DNA of 64,000 bases. Origin: Enterovibrio gelatinilyticus (GTDB lineage: Bacteria > Pseudomonadota > Gammaproteobacteria > Enterobacterales > Vibrionaceae). The position numbers and the translations under genes are program-made. Positions 16,499-25,156 of the stretch are shown here, piece after piece; positions within the stretch are counted from its first letter, which is position 1, and each line of letters begins with the position of its first letter. The notes beneath the pieces were generated by a model that did not search any database, was not told the DNA's origin, and saw only the letters and a program-made list of their open reading frames with translations. The stretch spans positions 16,688 through 80,687 of the forward strand of contig NZ_JAJUBC010000029.1 of the NCBI RefSeq assembly GCF_028683095.1. Reading direction: 5' to 3'.

Positions 16499-19342
16499 AT
16501 GAAGCTGACGACAAAACTCCCTGCGATTTTCTTTCTCTTTGGTGTGATGATCACTGGCATTGTGGGCAGTATGATCTTGATGGGAATAGAAACACTTCAA
16601 ACAGTGATGCTGGTTGCACTTGTATTACTCTGTACGTTAATGGCATTCGCCCTGGCCCAGCGTATTGTGGAATCGGAACGTCACAGTCCTCTCAATGATG
16701 ACCAGAAATTTCTGCAGGATATTCAACACCACGCCATCGAATTTTCCGCCACGGGTATTATTGTCAGCGATGCTCGTCAAATAAAAAAACCGATAATCTA
16801 TGTCAACCAAGCATTTGAAAGACTATCAGGATACGCAGCCAATGATATCATCGGTTCGAACATCGACATGTTCCACGGTGACGAGTTTTGGTTGAATGCG
16901 TCGGCTTCGGTTGTCTCGGATGACCACGGTCAGCCTAAATTTGTCATTAACTTATTGGAAGACAATACTGCGCGTAAAGAAGCCGAATTGGAGTTAGTTC
17001 GAGCCCAAGAGACGCGAGATGAGCTACTCCGTGGGATGAAATTAGCGTCGAACGCGGGGGGGATTTGTAATTGGTCATTGGATATTAACTCCGGTGAACT
17101 GCGATGGGACAAGGCCATGTTTGATCTTTATGGTTTGTCAGACTCCAAGCCTTTAACGTATGAGGATTGGCGGTCATCGGTTCACCCAGATGACGTTGAA
17201 TATGCCGAAAAAGAAGTCGGTAACGCGCTTGAAGCCAATACTTTGTTTAACGCAGAGTTTCGAATTATTCATGGATTTACTGGTGAAGTGAGGTGGATAA
17301 AAGCCGCAGGCGATGTACACCGCAATCCGAACAGTGAGCAATATACATTATTCGGTATTAACCTCGACATTACGGATGAACGTATTCTTCAGAAGAAATT
17401 AGAGCAGGAATCCCAAACAGCCTTGCAGGCAAGTGAAGCGAAATCTCGGTTTCTTGCCATTATGAGCCATGAAATCCGTACCCCGATGAACGGAGTTATT
17501 GGCATGATTGACTTGCTACGAGAAAGTGAGTTGACGCAAGAACAGCAGCGCATGACCACCACCATTCGGGATTCCTCGTTTTCACTGTTAGATATTATCA
17601 ATGATGTGCTCGATTTCTCGAAAATTGAGTCTGGCCAAATGGCATTAGAGTACCGAGATACTGATCTCCTCAATGTGATCGAAAAGACCTTAGATCTGCT
17701 CAGAGTCAGCGCCCAAGCAAAAGGTGTCACACTGCAAATTCGGCATGATTTTCGTATACCAGCGTTGATAAAAATGGATTCGATCCGTATTCGGCAGGTG
17801 TTACTGAATTTAGTGGGCAACGCGATCAAGTTTTCACATAAGCCCGAACGGGAAGCTTCAGTCACAGTGTCTACGGAATACATTGAAGAGAATACGTCGT
17901 TACGTATTTCTATTGCCGATGATGGTGTTGGCATGACACCTGAGAAAATTAGTAAGCTCTTCAAACCATTCACACAGGCTGATAATTCGACCACCCGGAA
18001 GTTTGGCGGTACAGGACTTGGATTGAGTATTAGCAAATCATTTGTGGAGATGATGAAAGGGCAGATTGCTGTTACCAGCCAACCAAGCTTAGGTAGCACA
18101 TTCACCATTACGCTACCTTTAAACCACAGTGAGTTTGACGACACCTTGTTACGTGATTATGACTTTAGCGATTACACATTTGTAGTGATGGTTAAAGACA
18201 GCGACATATTCGAAATGTGCTCGCATATTATCTCTCAGTGTCAGCCAAAACGGGTGATAAGAAAGATGCCTCACTCACTGGATAATCATAGCCGTGTCAT
18301 TGTTGTTACCTTAAACGAGCCAATGAATATCCATGATCTAACGCTAAAAAATATAGTTTTAGACGCTGAACAGTCTGACGTATCAGGCAGTGTTACCCCT
18401 CAGCTTTATTACTTAGGTAGTAGGCCACTTAATCCCAGTGAAATGATTGTTGCTGCCGCAGTGCTATGCGGGTTTAGAGAACCTGACAGCAAGACTGTGG
18501 AACATACTCTGTTACGCCATTCGAGCAATAACACTGAAGACTACGATATTGATAAAGACAATATTGTCATTCTGTGTGCGGAAGATCAGCCGACAAATCG
18601 CATGGTGTTGGAGCGCCAATTGACCAGTCTCGGTTATCGCTATGAAATGACCTCAAATGGTGTTGAGGCATTGGCAGCGTGGAAGTCGGGTCAGTACCCC
18701 ATTGTTTTGACTGACTGTCACATGCCGGAAATGGATGGATTTGAGCTGGTGGCTGAGATCCGCCGCTTGGAGGCTGACAAACACCATAAGACGTTGATGA
18801 TCGCGATAACGGCAAACGCTTTGGTTGGGGAGGAAGAAAACTGTGAGCAAGCGGGAATGGATGACTATATTGCTAAACCTGTTGAGCTTGAAAAGCTACG
18901 CTCGGTGTTAGCCGCAAATATCAGAAATCACCCAATGAGAACGTTTGCTTCACATGAGAATTTACCACCACGGTCTTCAATACCAGAGACAAATATAGAG
19001 GCCGAACTCATTGATTTCGAACATTTACAAAACGTGATCGGTACGGGTGATAAGAAGATGATCGATGCCGTTCTAAGCATTTTCTGGGAATCACTAATGT
19101 CTGATCTGGTTTTATTGGAAAACGCGATATCGGAGAAGGATACTGAGCAGATTGGTGTGCTTGCTCATGGTATTAAAGGTTCAGCTGCATCGAGTGGCGC
19201 GCTGCCTTTGAGTGTATGCTTTCAGGAAATGGAAGCATGTAAGGCTGACGTGATAAAGGTTAACCAGCTACTTGCTAGTGTGAAGGGCATGATTGCGGGT
19301 ATTGAAGAAGTACTTCTTCAAGAAACTAACATCAAGGTGTGA
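16499..19342 (+). CDS. Hybrid sensor histidine kinase (TM-PAS-PAS-HisKA-HATPase-REC-Hpt)
   Basis: From the ATG at 16499 (GGAAAAG upstream) the protein has 947 residues. Two membrane helices (about 7-30 and 36-55) without a periplasmic domain are followed by PAS 1 (75-160) and PAS/PAC 2 (180-295). HisKA carries FLAIMSHEIRTP (phospho-His324). HATPase has LLNLVGNAIKFS, ADDGVGMTP and FGGTGLGLSISK. A segment of about 545-690 is unrecognised, perhaps a decayed receiver. A C-terminal receiver follows (LCAEDQPTN; phospho-Asp739 in VLTDCHMPEMDG), then an Hpt domain with LAHGIKGSA (His890). A full His-Asp-His relay is therefore present. The frame is open to 16406, but that extension lies over a dispersed repeat. 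The output partner is unknown; the next gene is a receiver-EAL protein 700 bp away. Confidence 0.9.
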   Translation: MKLTTKLPAIFFLFGVMITGIVGSMILMGIETLQTVMLVALVLLCTLMAFALAQRIVESERHSPLNDDQKFLQDIQHHAIEFSATGIIVSDARQIKKPIIYVNQAFERLSGYAANDIIGSNIDMFHGDEFWLNASASVVSDDHGQPKFVINLLEDNTARKEAELELVRAQETRDELLRGMKLASNAGGICNWSLDINSGELRWDKAMFDLYGLSDSKPLTYEDWRSSVHPDDVEYAEKEVGNALEANTLFNAEFRIIHGFTGEVRWIKAAGDVHRNPNSEQYTLFGINLDITDERILQKKLEQESQTALQASEAKSRFLAIMSHEIRTPMNGVIGMIDLLRESELTQEQQRMTTTIRDSSFSLLDIINDVLDFSKIESGQMALEYRDTDLLNVIEKTLDLLRVSAQAKGVTLQIRHDFRIPALIKMDSIRIRQVLLNLVGNAIKFSHKPEREASVTVSTEYIEENTSLRISIADDGVGMTPEKISKLFKPFTQADNSTTRKFGGTGLGLSISKSFVEMMKGQIAVTSQPSLGSTFTITLPLNHSEFDDTLLRDYDFSDYTFVVMVKDSDIFEMCSHIISQCQPKRVIRKMPHSLDNHSRVIVVTLNEPMNIHDLTLKNIVLDAEQSDVSGSVTPQLYYLGSRPLNPSEMIVAAAVLCGFREPDSKTVEHTLLRHSSNNTEDYDIDKDNIVILCAEDQPTNRMVLERQLTSLGYRYEMTSNGVEALAAWKSGQYPIVLTDCHMPEMDGFELVAEIRRLEADKHHKTLMIAITANALVGEEENCEQAGMDDYIAKPVELEKLRSVLAANIRNHPMRTFASHENLPPRSSIPETNIEAELIDFEHLQNVIGTGDKKMIDAVLSIFWESLMSDLVLLENAISEKDTEQIGVLAHGIKGSAASSGALPLSVCFQEMEACKADVIKVNQLLASVKGMIAGIEEVLLQETNIKV

Positions 19343-20042
19343 CCTTGATTGTGATTGCCATCAGCACCGCGACGACCCAGCATCGACACTTATTAGCTGT
19401 GATTGAAGGATTTCTCTCGCTAGATTAATGCAGATGTTGAGCTGGAATTTTCGCCGTTGTCAGAGTGGGACAAAAGCGCTTCTTTGATCAGAGTTGTCGG
19501 GCATTTAGTGCAGGATTGCATATGTGTAGTGTTTCATATTTCAAACTCGCCTACACCCAAGTATCTTCAGGCTGCTGAGTATAAGTTGGAAGCGGTACAA
19601 CCAAAAAAATGAGAGAGACTGCAATTAATCTTGAGGGATTTGACTCAAATCAAAAGTAGCCATTGCAAGGTCTCGATATGTAATCGATTGACTTGGTAAC
19701 ATATGCTTTCATTCTTTATATAAAATAACTGCAACATTACTGTTAACTAAATTATTAATTGAGAGTGATGGTTATTATTTGACGGTGCTTTTTTCACGAT
19801 TTTAACTGTTTGTGAAAGCAGTGTCTGATTTACCATCATATAATACTGGTATCATATTAATATTATTAATTTATATTTTTCATCTAGTTAAGTGTGATTG
19901 CATTCATACTCTCTACTTTATAAGACAAATAGATGTAAATTTTTTGCCCAATTAGTGGATCTCAGCTAATAATTTATGGGAGCATGCGAAAAGTCTGATA
20001 TAGAATAAATGTCAATACAGTGACTTTATTTGTCGATTCTTA
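19343..20042. other. Gene-free region between kinase and receiver-EAL gene
   Basis: No supported coding region. The left part holds the inverted copy of the dispersed repeat (19554-19583). A FNR/CRP-like palindrome TTGACTCAAATCAA is at 19640-19653, one mismatch from the FNR consensus. From about 19680 to 20040 the DNA is strongly AT-rich and presumably carries the promoter of the downstream gene. Confidence 0.5.
19554..19583 (-). repeat. Dispersed short intergenic repeat, copy 2 (inverted)
   Basis: Read on the minus strand it is TATACTCAGCAGCCTGAAGA and continues TACTTGGGTG. It shares its core with the copies at 16417 and 21499. Confidence 0.5.
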
Positions 20043-21317
20043 ATGAGAAACTCAGAACTTAAAAGATTTTATAGGGACGTTGGGTTGGTGAACCATGTGA
20101 GTAACACAAAGACTATCGCTGTGATTGATGACTCTGAGTCTGTGCTGATGCTAATTCGTAGCATGTTGAATCGTCTTGGCTATGAAAAAGTGAGTTGTTT
20201 TTCTAGCCCTCAATTGGCCCTCAAAGAAATTAATTATGAAATCGCGCGATATGATGTTGTATTCACAAACTTAGGTATGGTCGATATTGATGGAATGTGC
20301 GTTATTCGCGAATTGGGAAAAATGAAATACCGCGGCGCAGTTTGCATTATATCAGATCTTGAAAACCGTGTGACGGAGTTGGCTGCAGAGATTGCAAAAC
20401 TTCAGTGGATAAACCTTCTAGGGAGCATCCCAAAGCCGATAACTTTATATGCGTTAGAGAGAGTATTAAAAAAGGCAGATACCAAGAGCGACGTCAAATT
20501 AAATCAAATTGAACTCATGCCAAAAGACGAACTTATTGAACACATTATTTGCGGTCATGTTGTTCCTTACTACCAACCAAAAGTGAATTTTCTGACCAAG
20601 AAGGTTGAAAGTTTGGAGGTGCTTGCGCGTATTGTATTTCCTGAGTCGCCATACTGTATCAATCCATGCTGTTTTATTAGTACTGCTGTTCAGTACGGGC
20701 TCATTGATCTGCTTACTGCCTCAATCGCTGAACGGACCGCACTGGAAATAGATGAGTTGTCATCAATATTTGGTGGTGAAGTTAGCGTCGGGATTAATCT
20801 TTCTGCGACGCAATTGGACGATTTGAGCATTCCCAATCGACTGGGGGCGCTGTTTAAGGCGAAAAGCGTTTCTAACTCTCGTGTCACATTAGAAATAACC
20901 GAGGAGAGTTCCTTGCAATCTCCTGAGCAGCTTGAGTCTCTCAACCGACTTCGCATGCAAGGATATGGTGTTTCGCTGGATGACTTTGGCACGGGATACG
21001 CCAATTTCCTCCATTTACGGAATTTACCTTTTACGGAAGTCAAAATTGATAGATCGCTAATTACTAATATTCATCTGGATCATTTTGGTCAAACCATTGT
21101 TCGTTCATTAGTGGATTTTACCGTCCAATCAGATTGTGTCATCGTCGCTGAAGGTGTAGAAAAAGAGGAAGAATTGAAGTACCTCATCGAGAACTATCCG
21201 TCGATGCTGATCCAGGGCTTTCTAATTTGTCGTCCCAAAACGCTGAATGAATTAGCTGAGTGGTATGGCGATTGGCGTTGCGATAATGTGTTAGGCGGCT
21301 ATGCGCAGTCGAAATAA
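20043..21317 (+). CDS. Receiver-EAL protein with a non-phosphorylatable receiver
   Basis: A 424-residue cytoplasmic protein. Residues 23-145 form a CheY-like receiver with the acidic pair Asp29-Asp30 and the conserved Lys131-Pro132, but the phospho-acceptor position is Asn76 (DVVFTNLGM instead of TDLGM). Residues about 165-410 form an EAL phosphodiesterase domain: E192-V-L, SVGINLSATQL, LEITEESS, SLDDFGTGYANF, VKIDRSL, VAEGVE and IQGFLICRP. Its metal and catalytic residues look intact, so c-di-GMP hydrolysis is likely. The layout is that of VieA without its DNA-binding domain. It may act with the upstream hybrid kinase, but the Asn means it cannot take a phosphate in the normal way. No good ribosome site is visible before the ATG at 20043. 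Confidence 0.85.
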   Translation: MRNSELKRFYRDVGLVNHVSNTKTIAVIDDSESVLMLIRSMLNRLGYEKVSCFSSPQLALKEINYEIARYDVVFTNLGMVDIDGMCVIRELGKMKYRGAVCIISDLENRVTELAAEIAKLQWINLLGSIPKPITLYALERVLKKADTKSDVKLNQIELMPKDELIEHIICGHVVPYYQPKVNFLTKKVESLEVLARIVFPESPYCINPCCFISTAVQYGLIDLLTASIAERTALEIDELSSIFGGEVSVGINLSATQLDDLSIPNRLGALFKAKSVSNSRVTLEITEESSLQSPEQLESLNRLRMQGYGVSLDDFGTGYANFLHLRNLPFTEVKIDRSLITNIHLDHFGQTIVRSLVDFTVQSDCVIVAEGVEKEEELKYLIENYPSMLIQGFLICRPKTLNELAEWYGDWRCDNVLGGYAQSK

Positions 21318-21689
21318 TTGTTACTAGAAACACGCGTTGCGATGGCACTTTTTTGTGCATTTATCACGTTCTTTACCTTTCACTATTCTCCCTTATTTGC
21401 TTGTTAATTCACGTTTGTTTGTTTCATCGTAAATCATCGGTGTACCGTCAATTCCTAACTTTTTATTGCGCATAAATTTTGCTTTGTGATTAGAGTAATA
21501 TACTCAAACATCCTGAAGATGCAGGATTCAGCGAAACTTACAGACGTAGTGATCTAGACGTCCCTTGCCCATGTAGTGATCTCCATCAAAAAGGGATAAT
21601 ACCGAGCATCTTCTGGTTGATTGGTTATAGTCCACACAGGATTTATGTGTGGTTAACTCAACCGTGCACGAATGCGTGAAGGGAATTCA
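21318..21689. other. Intergenic region upstream of the nitronate monooxygenase gene
   Basis: No coding region. It contains dispersed repeat copy 3 (21499-21533) and a pair of direct repeats GTAGTGATCT at 21546-21555 and 21573-21582, 27 bp apart. These could be a regulator site or chance. Confidence 0.4.
21499..21533 (+). repeat. Dispersed short intergenic repeat, copy 3
   Basis: TATACTCAAACATCCTGAAG continuing ATGCAGGATTCAGCG. It is the longest of the three copies in the window and has the form I recall as common in Vibrionaceae intergenic regions. Confidence 0.5.
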
Positions 21690-22802
21690 ATGAATAATGG
21701 CAATATCGCGATGGGTAAGTGGGTAAAAAAAGCGAGCGTTAATAATACTCACCAGTCATTCAAAGCGTTGCTTGGAACAGATCTTCCTATTATTCAAGCG
21801 CCGATGGCGGGCGTGCAAGATAGCGCCCTAGCCATCGCAGTGAGCGAAGCGGGTGGGTTAGGATCTTTGCCCTGCGGCATGTTGAATCTCGATCAAATCG
21901 TGAGTGAACTTGAGGTCATCAGTGCCGCGACGACACAAGCTTACAATCTCAATTTCTTTTGTCACCGAATGCCTGCGTTCAATCAACGCCAACATGCCGA
22001 ATGGCGAGATGCGCTGACGTCATATTTTGCCGAGCTGGATATCGACCCCACAAGCTTGCCAATCACAACCAACCGTTTGCCGTTTAACCATGATATTGCT
22101 GATGCCATTGAGTCATATCGTCCGCCGATTGTTAGCTTTCATTTCGGTTTGCCCGATCATACATTACTGGCCCGCGTAAAAAGCTGGGGGACAAAGGTCT
22201 TGTCTTCCGCAACGACACTTCAAGAAGCCATGTGGTTAGAAGCAAACGGCGCTGATGGCATCATCGCGCAAGGCTTAGAGGCAGGCGGTCACCGAGGTAT
22301 GTTTTTGTCTGAGGACATCACCACACAAGTGGGTACTGCGTCGCTCGTGCCTCAGATAGTCCAGAAAGTGAATCTACCGGTGATTGCGGCTGGTGGTATT
22401 GCAGATGGTCGTGGTGTGCAAGCGGCAATGCTATTGGGTGCACAGGCCGTACAAGTGGGTACAGCCTATTTGCTGTGTGCTGAAACCAAAACGTCTACGC
22501 TTCACCGCTCAGCGATTCTGAGTGAGCTGTCTCAGCACACTGCACTCACGAATATTTTCACGGGTAGGCCAGCTCGTGGCATCGTTAATCGAGCAATGAG
22601 AGAGCTTGGATACATGCAGCCACTCGCGCCAACGTTTCCTTATGCCTCTATCGAGGCCGCTCCCCTCAGGCGCCAAGCCGAGCAGCAAGGACGTGATGAT
22701 TTCACACCGTTATGGTGCGGACAAAACACCTCAGGCTGCAAAGCGATTTCAGCGGGGGAGTTAACTAAGGCGCTAGGGAAGTATTCTGTCACTCTTCAAT
22801 AA
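21690..22802 (+). CDS. Nitronate monooxygenase (2-nitropropane dioxygenase family)
   Basis: A 370-residue FMN-dependent TIM-barrel enzyme. Family blocks are PIIQAPMAGVQDSALAIAVSEAGGLGSL in the first strands, GADGIIAQGLEAGGHRG (flavin phosphate-binding and catalytic His region), PVIAAGGIADGRGVQAAMLLGAQAVQVGTAYL, and TGRPARGIVNR near the C-terminus. It would oxidise alkyl nitronates such as propionate-3-nitronate. The ATG at 21690 is chosen because GAAGGG lies 6 bp upstream; an in-frame start 18 bp earlier has none. Its last codons overlap the convergent MarR gene by 14 bp. Confidence 0.88.
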   Translation: MNNGNIAMGKWVKKASVNNTHQSFKALLGTDLPIIQAPMAGVQDSALAIAVSEAGGLGSLPCGMLNLDQIVSELEVISAATTQAYNLNFFCHRMPAFNQRQHAEWRDALTSYFAELDIDPTSLPITTNRLPFNHDIADAIESYRPPIVSFHFGLPDHTLLARVKSWGTKVLSSATTLQEAMWLEANGADGIIAQGLEAGGHRGMFLSEDITTQVGTASLVPQIVQKVNLPVIAAGGIADGRGVQAAMLLGAQAVQVGTAYLLCAETKTSTLHRSAILSELSQHTALTNIFTGRPARGIVNRAMRELGYMQPLAPTFPYASIEAAPLRRQAEQQGRDDFTPLWCGQNTSGCKAISAGELTKALGKYSVTLQ

Positions 22803-23214
22803 TTTGACGAAGGCAGTCAACGACTTTACTGTTTTCCTCTTCTTGGCTAGCTGAGTCTAACGCCGCTTTGATGTAGCTGGCGTAGTCATTCTCAGCCTGG
22901 CTTTGGACTTCTCGGCCTCGCCCAGTTAGTACGGTATAAACACCTCGTTTGTCTTTTGGGCAAAGATCTCGAAGGGTATATCCACCTTTTTCTAGTCTTT
23001 CAACAAGGCGAGTGACAGAGCTCTGATTCAACCCTAGAAGTTTGGCGAGTTCTTGCATCCTCAATTCGGCGTCTGCAGCGTTGGAAAGAAGCGTTAGTGC
23101 TCGATACTCTGTTAAGCCAAGCCCGTGCTCACGTTGCATCTCTTTTGCTATCTGATTTTCGACGCGATCAACGACGATCTTAACTCTTTGCCACAACGAG
23201 TACTGCAATATCAT
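22789..23214 (-). CDS. MarR-family transcriptional regulator
   Basis: A 141-residue winged-helix regulator. The DNA-binding helix-turn-helix is MQELAKLLGLNQSSVTRLVERLEKGGY (in two parts, about 73-99), followed by the wing with the conserved D-x-R (LCPKDKRGVYTVLT). It is divergent from the SMR efflux pair, and two near-identical palindromes flank the pump promoter, so it probably represses the pump and is relieved by a lipophilic cation or similar ligand. A separate perfect palindrome ATGTATATACAT (23288-23299) lies upstream of its own gene and may mediate autoregulation. Confidence 0.88.
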   Translation of the reverse strand: MILQYSLWQRVKIVVDRVENQIAKEMQREHGLGLTEYRALTLLSNAADAELRMQELAKLLGLNQSSVTRLVERLEKGGYTLRDLCPKDKRGVYTVLTGRGREVQSQAENDYASYIKAALDSASQEEENSKVVDCLRQIIEE

Positions 23215-23287
23215 TCTGCGATTCCTAGCGATTCCTAGCGATTATGCGTAGGGACTTGCTTGCCCCAACGTTGCTTTCATTTTAAGT

Positions 23288-23299
23288 ATGTATATACAT
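23288..23299. promoter_or_regulatory. Palindrome upstream of the MarR gene
   Basis: Perfect 12-bp palindrome ATGTATATACAT, 74 bp upstream of the MarR start. It could be an autoregulatory operator, though its sequence differs from the operator pair at the pump promoter. Confidence 0.35.
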
Positions 23300-23531
23300 G
23301 CAAAATCTTAAAATCTGAGTATAACAAGCGGTAATAATTTGTGAAATGCTCCGCACTGCAAAACAAATCAATCAAAGTAAAACCTCGTGCTATCTCTCTT
23401 TCTTGTCGCGAGCAAATGTTTGGATTTGTGCGGTAAAACTAATTAAATTCCTAATTTTTAATGAGTTAAATAAAAAACAGCATAACAAAAAACCAACTGC
23501 CTATAAGTGTCCATCAACAAACACTCAACTA

Positions 23532-23545
23532 CTTGTACGTGCAAG
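23532..23545. promoter_or_regulatory. Putative MarR operator 1
   Basis: CTTGTACGTGCAAG, nearly palindromic, just upstream of the -35 element of the SMR promoter. It matches operator 2 at 12 of 14 positions. Confidence 0.6.
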
Positions 23546-23549
23546 TATC

Positions 23550-23579
23550 TTGACAGCATCATTGCGTTATTACTAATAT
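23550..23579 (+). promoter_or_regulatory. Strong sigma-70 promoter of the SMR pair
   Basis: TTGACA (23550-23555), an 18-bp spacer, then TAATAT (23574-23579). The promoter is sandwiched between two copies of the CTTGyACrTGCAAG palindrome, whose centres are 49 bp apart. Confidence 0.65.
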
Positions 23580-23580
23580 G

Positions 23581-23594
23581 CTTGCACATGCAAG
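23581..23594. promoter_or_regulatory. Putative MarR operator 2
   Basis: CTTGCACATGCAAG lies directly after the -10 element, over the expected transcription start. Binding here would block initiation. Confidence 0.6.
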
Positions 23595-23640
23595 TAAATG
23601 TGTTGCGTGAGAATTGTTATCTGATAGGGAGAAAAGAGAC

Positions 23641-23964
23641 ATGTTGAGTTGGTTATATCTTGGAACGGCGGTCATTTTTGAAATTGCCGTTGCTATTTCG
23701 GCAGGAAACGCAAAAGGATTTACTCATCCTAGTTGGACGGCGGCGACGCTATTGAGTGGCGCCGTCGCGACTTATTTTCTCAGTTTAGCGTTACTTGAAT
23801 TTGATGTGGGTATTGGCTACTCAATTTGGACATCCACGGCAGGAGTGGGAATCGTCATTTTGGGCGCTTTATTTTTCGGTGAGCGACTTGGAGGGAAAAA
23901 GCTCTTGGGTATCGCTCTCGTTATTGGTGGTGTTATTGGTTTGCGAATGAGCGGTGCTGCGTAA
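23641..23964 (+). CDS. SMR-family multidrug efflux protein, subunit 1
   Basis: A 107-residue protein with four membrane helices. TM1 has the essential Glu in VIFEIAVAIS, and TM3 has VGIGYSIWTSTAGVGIV, the G-x-G-Y-x-x-W SMR signature. SMR pumps exchange protons for lipophilic cations or guanidinium-type compounds across the inner membrane. The ATG at 23641 is preferred because AGGGAG lies 9-15 bp upstream; the frame is open upstream to a TTG at 23614. It is paired with a second SMR gene 61 bp downstream, which points to a heterodimeric pump of the EbrAB/YkkCD/MdtIJ type. Confidence 0.88.
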   Translation: MLSWLYLGTAVIFEIAVAISAGNAKGFTHPSWTAATLLSGAVATYFLSLALLEFDVGIGYSIWTSTAGVGIVILGALFFGERLGGKKLLGIALVIGGVIGLRMSGAA

Positions 23965-24025
23965 TCGCCACCATATTGACCCATTTAGCCACAATTGTTC
24001 ATTCATGATTTTAAAGGAATAAAAA

Positions 24026-24415
24026 ATGACGTCGAAAACTAAGAAAGTAAGCACCACATATGCTTGGGCAATGCTTCTACTTGCTGGGGTATTTGAGATT
24101 GGTTATGCGTTGAGCGTAGCAGGGAGTGAGGCATTTACGATTCTCAATTGGTCTGTTTCAGCGGTCGTCTTCTTCCTGTTGACGCTTTACTCACTGAGTG
24201 TTGCCTTGAAATCTATAGATGTCGGTATCGGTTATGCCGTATGGGCGGGTATCGGTGCAATAGGTGCCTCTGTGTTTGGAGCAATCGTATTCGATCAAAC
24301 CTTGTCTCTTCTCCAAGCATTCTGGTTATCTGTCATTATTCTTGGGGTTGTTTGGTTAAAGCTCGCTAGCAGTGAAAAAGCGCAGGTTGAACCGTCCCGT
24401 TTGGTATCCAACTAA
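24026..24415 (+). CDS. SMR-family multidrug efflux protein, subunit 2
   Basis: A 129-residue SMR protein, longer than the usual 105-110 because of an N-terminal basic extension (MTSKTKKVS) and a hydrophilic tail after TM4. TM1 carries the conserved Glu in LAGVFEIGYALS; TM3 has DVGIGYAVWAGIGAIGAS. Together with subunit 1 it probably forms an asymmetric dimer; the differing tails would set opposite membrane topologies, as in other two-gene SMR pumps. AAAGGAA lies 6 bp before the ATG. The same operator-controlled promoter should drive both genes. Confidence 0.88.
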   Translation: MTSKTKKVSTTYAWAMLLLAGVFEIGYALSVAGSEAFTILNWSVSAVVFFLLTLYSLSVALKSIDVGIGYAVWAGIGAIGASVFGAIVFDQTLSLLQAFWLSVIILGVVWLKLASSEKAQVEPSRLVSN

Positions 24416-24465
24416 CAAACTGTATAGATAGAGACTGGTGGTGGTCATCAACTATCGCCAACATC

Positions 24466-24489
24466 AAAAAGCCCGTCGTAAAGACGGGC
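24466..24489 (-). terminator. Terminator of the eda operon
   Basis: Stem GCCCGTC / GACGGGC with loop GTAAA at 24471-24489. On the minus strand it is followed by five Ts (AAAAA at 24466-24470), and it lies downstream of the aldolase gene. Confidence 0.8.
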
Positions 24490-24525
24490 ATACAGACAGA
24501 CTAGAAAACGAAAGGAGGAAGAAAA

Positions 24526-25155
24526 TTAGCGCGTGTGTTCGACCGCTTCGCGGACAAGGCGACCAATCTCATCCCAATTACCCGCTTCAATCAGTTTAGG
24601 CGCGACCATCCAAGTACCGCCGCAACAAACAACCCGATCGATCCCAAGATAATCAGACACGTTCGCTTTGCTGATCCCACCCGTTGGCATTAGGGTCACG
24701 TTGACATAGGGGGCAAGTAACGATTTGACCATCGCGATGCCGCCAGAGGCTTCTGCAGGGAAGAATTTCATCATGGTCAAACCGAGCTCTAAGCCTTGCT
24801 CGATTTGACTTGGACTGTTAACGCCCGGCACCATCGGAATGCCGATTTCTTGGCAGTACTTCACCGTGTTTGGGTTCAGCCCTGGTGCCACAATAAACTC
24901 TGCGCCAGCCGCTTTGGCTTTGTCGACTTGTTCGGCGTTCAACACCGTCCCAGCACCAATGCACATGTCAGGATATGCCTCACGCATCAAACGAATCGCT
25001 TCTGCCGCAGCTTCTGTTCTGAAGGTGACTTCTGCAACAGGAAGGCCGTTTTCAACTAACGCTTTGGCAAGCGGTACTGCCTGTGCGGCATCATCAAGTT
25101 GAATCACGGGAATGACTTTGAATTCGTTGAGTTTAGCGACTAAATCTTGTGACAT
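24526..25155 (-). CDS. eda: 2-keto-3-deoxy-6-phosphogluconate (KDPG) aldolase
   Basis: A 209-residue class I aldolase that splits KDPG into pyruvate and glyceraldehyde-3-phosphate. Catalytic features: AEVTFRTEAA (the general-base Glu), CIGAGTVLNAEQ, the Schiff-base Lys in MMKFFPAEASGG, and the phosphate loop LMPTGGI. The ATG at 25155 follows CAGGAG at good distance; the frame is open upstream to 25203 inside the kinase gene. Only one base separates it from the kinase stop, so the two are translationally coupled. It is the last gene of the five-gene minus-strand operon and carries out the last step of the proposed glucosaminate route. Confidence 0.93.
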   Translation of the reverse strand: MSQDLVAKLNEFKVIPVIQLDDAAQAVPLAKALVENGLPVAEVTFRTEAAAEAIRLMREAYPDMCIGAGTVLNAEQVDKAKAAGAEFIVAPGLNPNTVKYCQEIGIPMVPGVNSPSQIEQGLELGLTMMKFFPAEASGGIAMVKSLLAPYVNVTLMPTGGISKANVSDYLGIDRVVCCGGTWMVAPKLIEAGNWDEIGRLVREAVEHTR

Positions 25156-25156
25156 G

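Noticed and set aside
19640..19653. FNR-like palindrome TTGACTCAAATCAA as an oxygen-control site
   Set aside because: It has one mismatch and lies 390 bp from the next gene, so I only mention it in the region entry.
23346..23576. 76-codon plus-strand frame between the MarR and SMR genes
   Set aside because: It covers the operator and promoter region, has AT-rich, Lys/Asn-heavy composition and no ribosome site.
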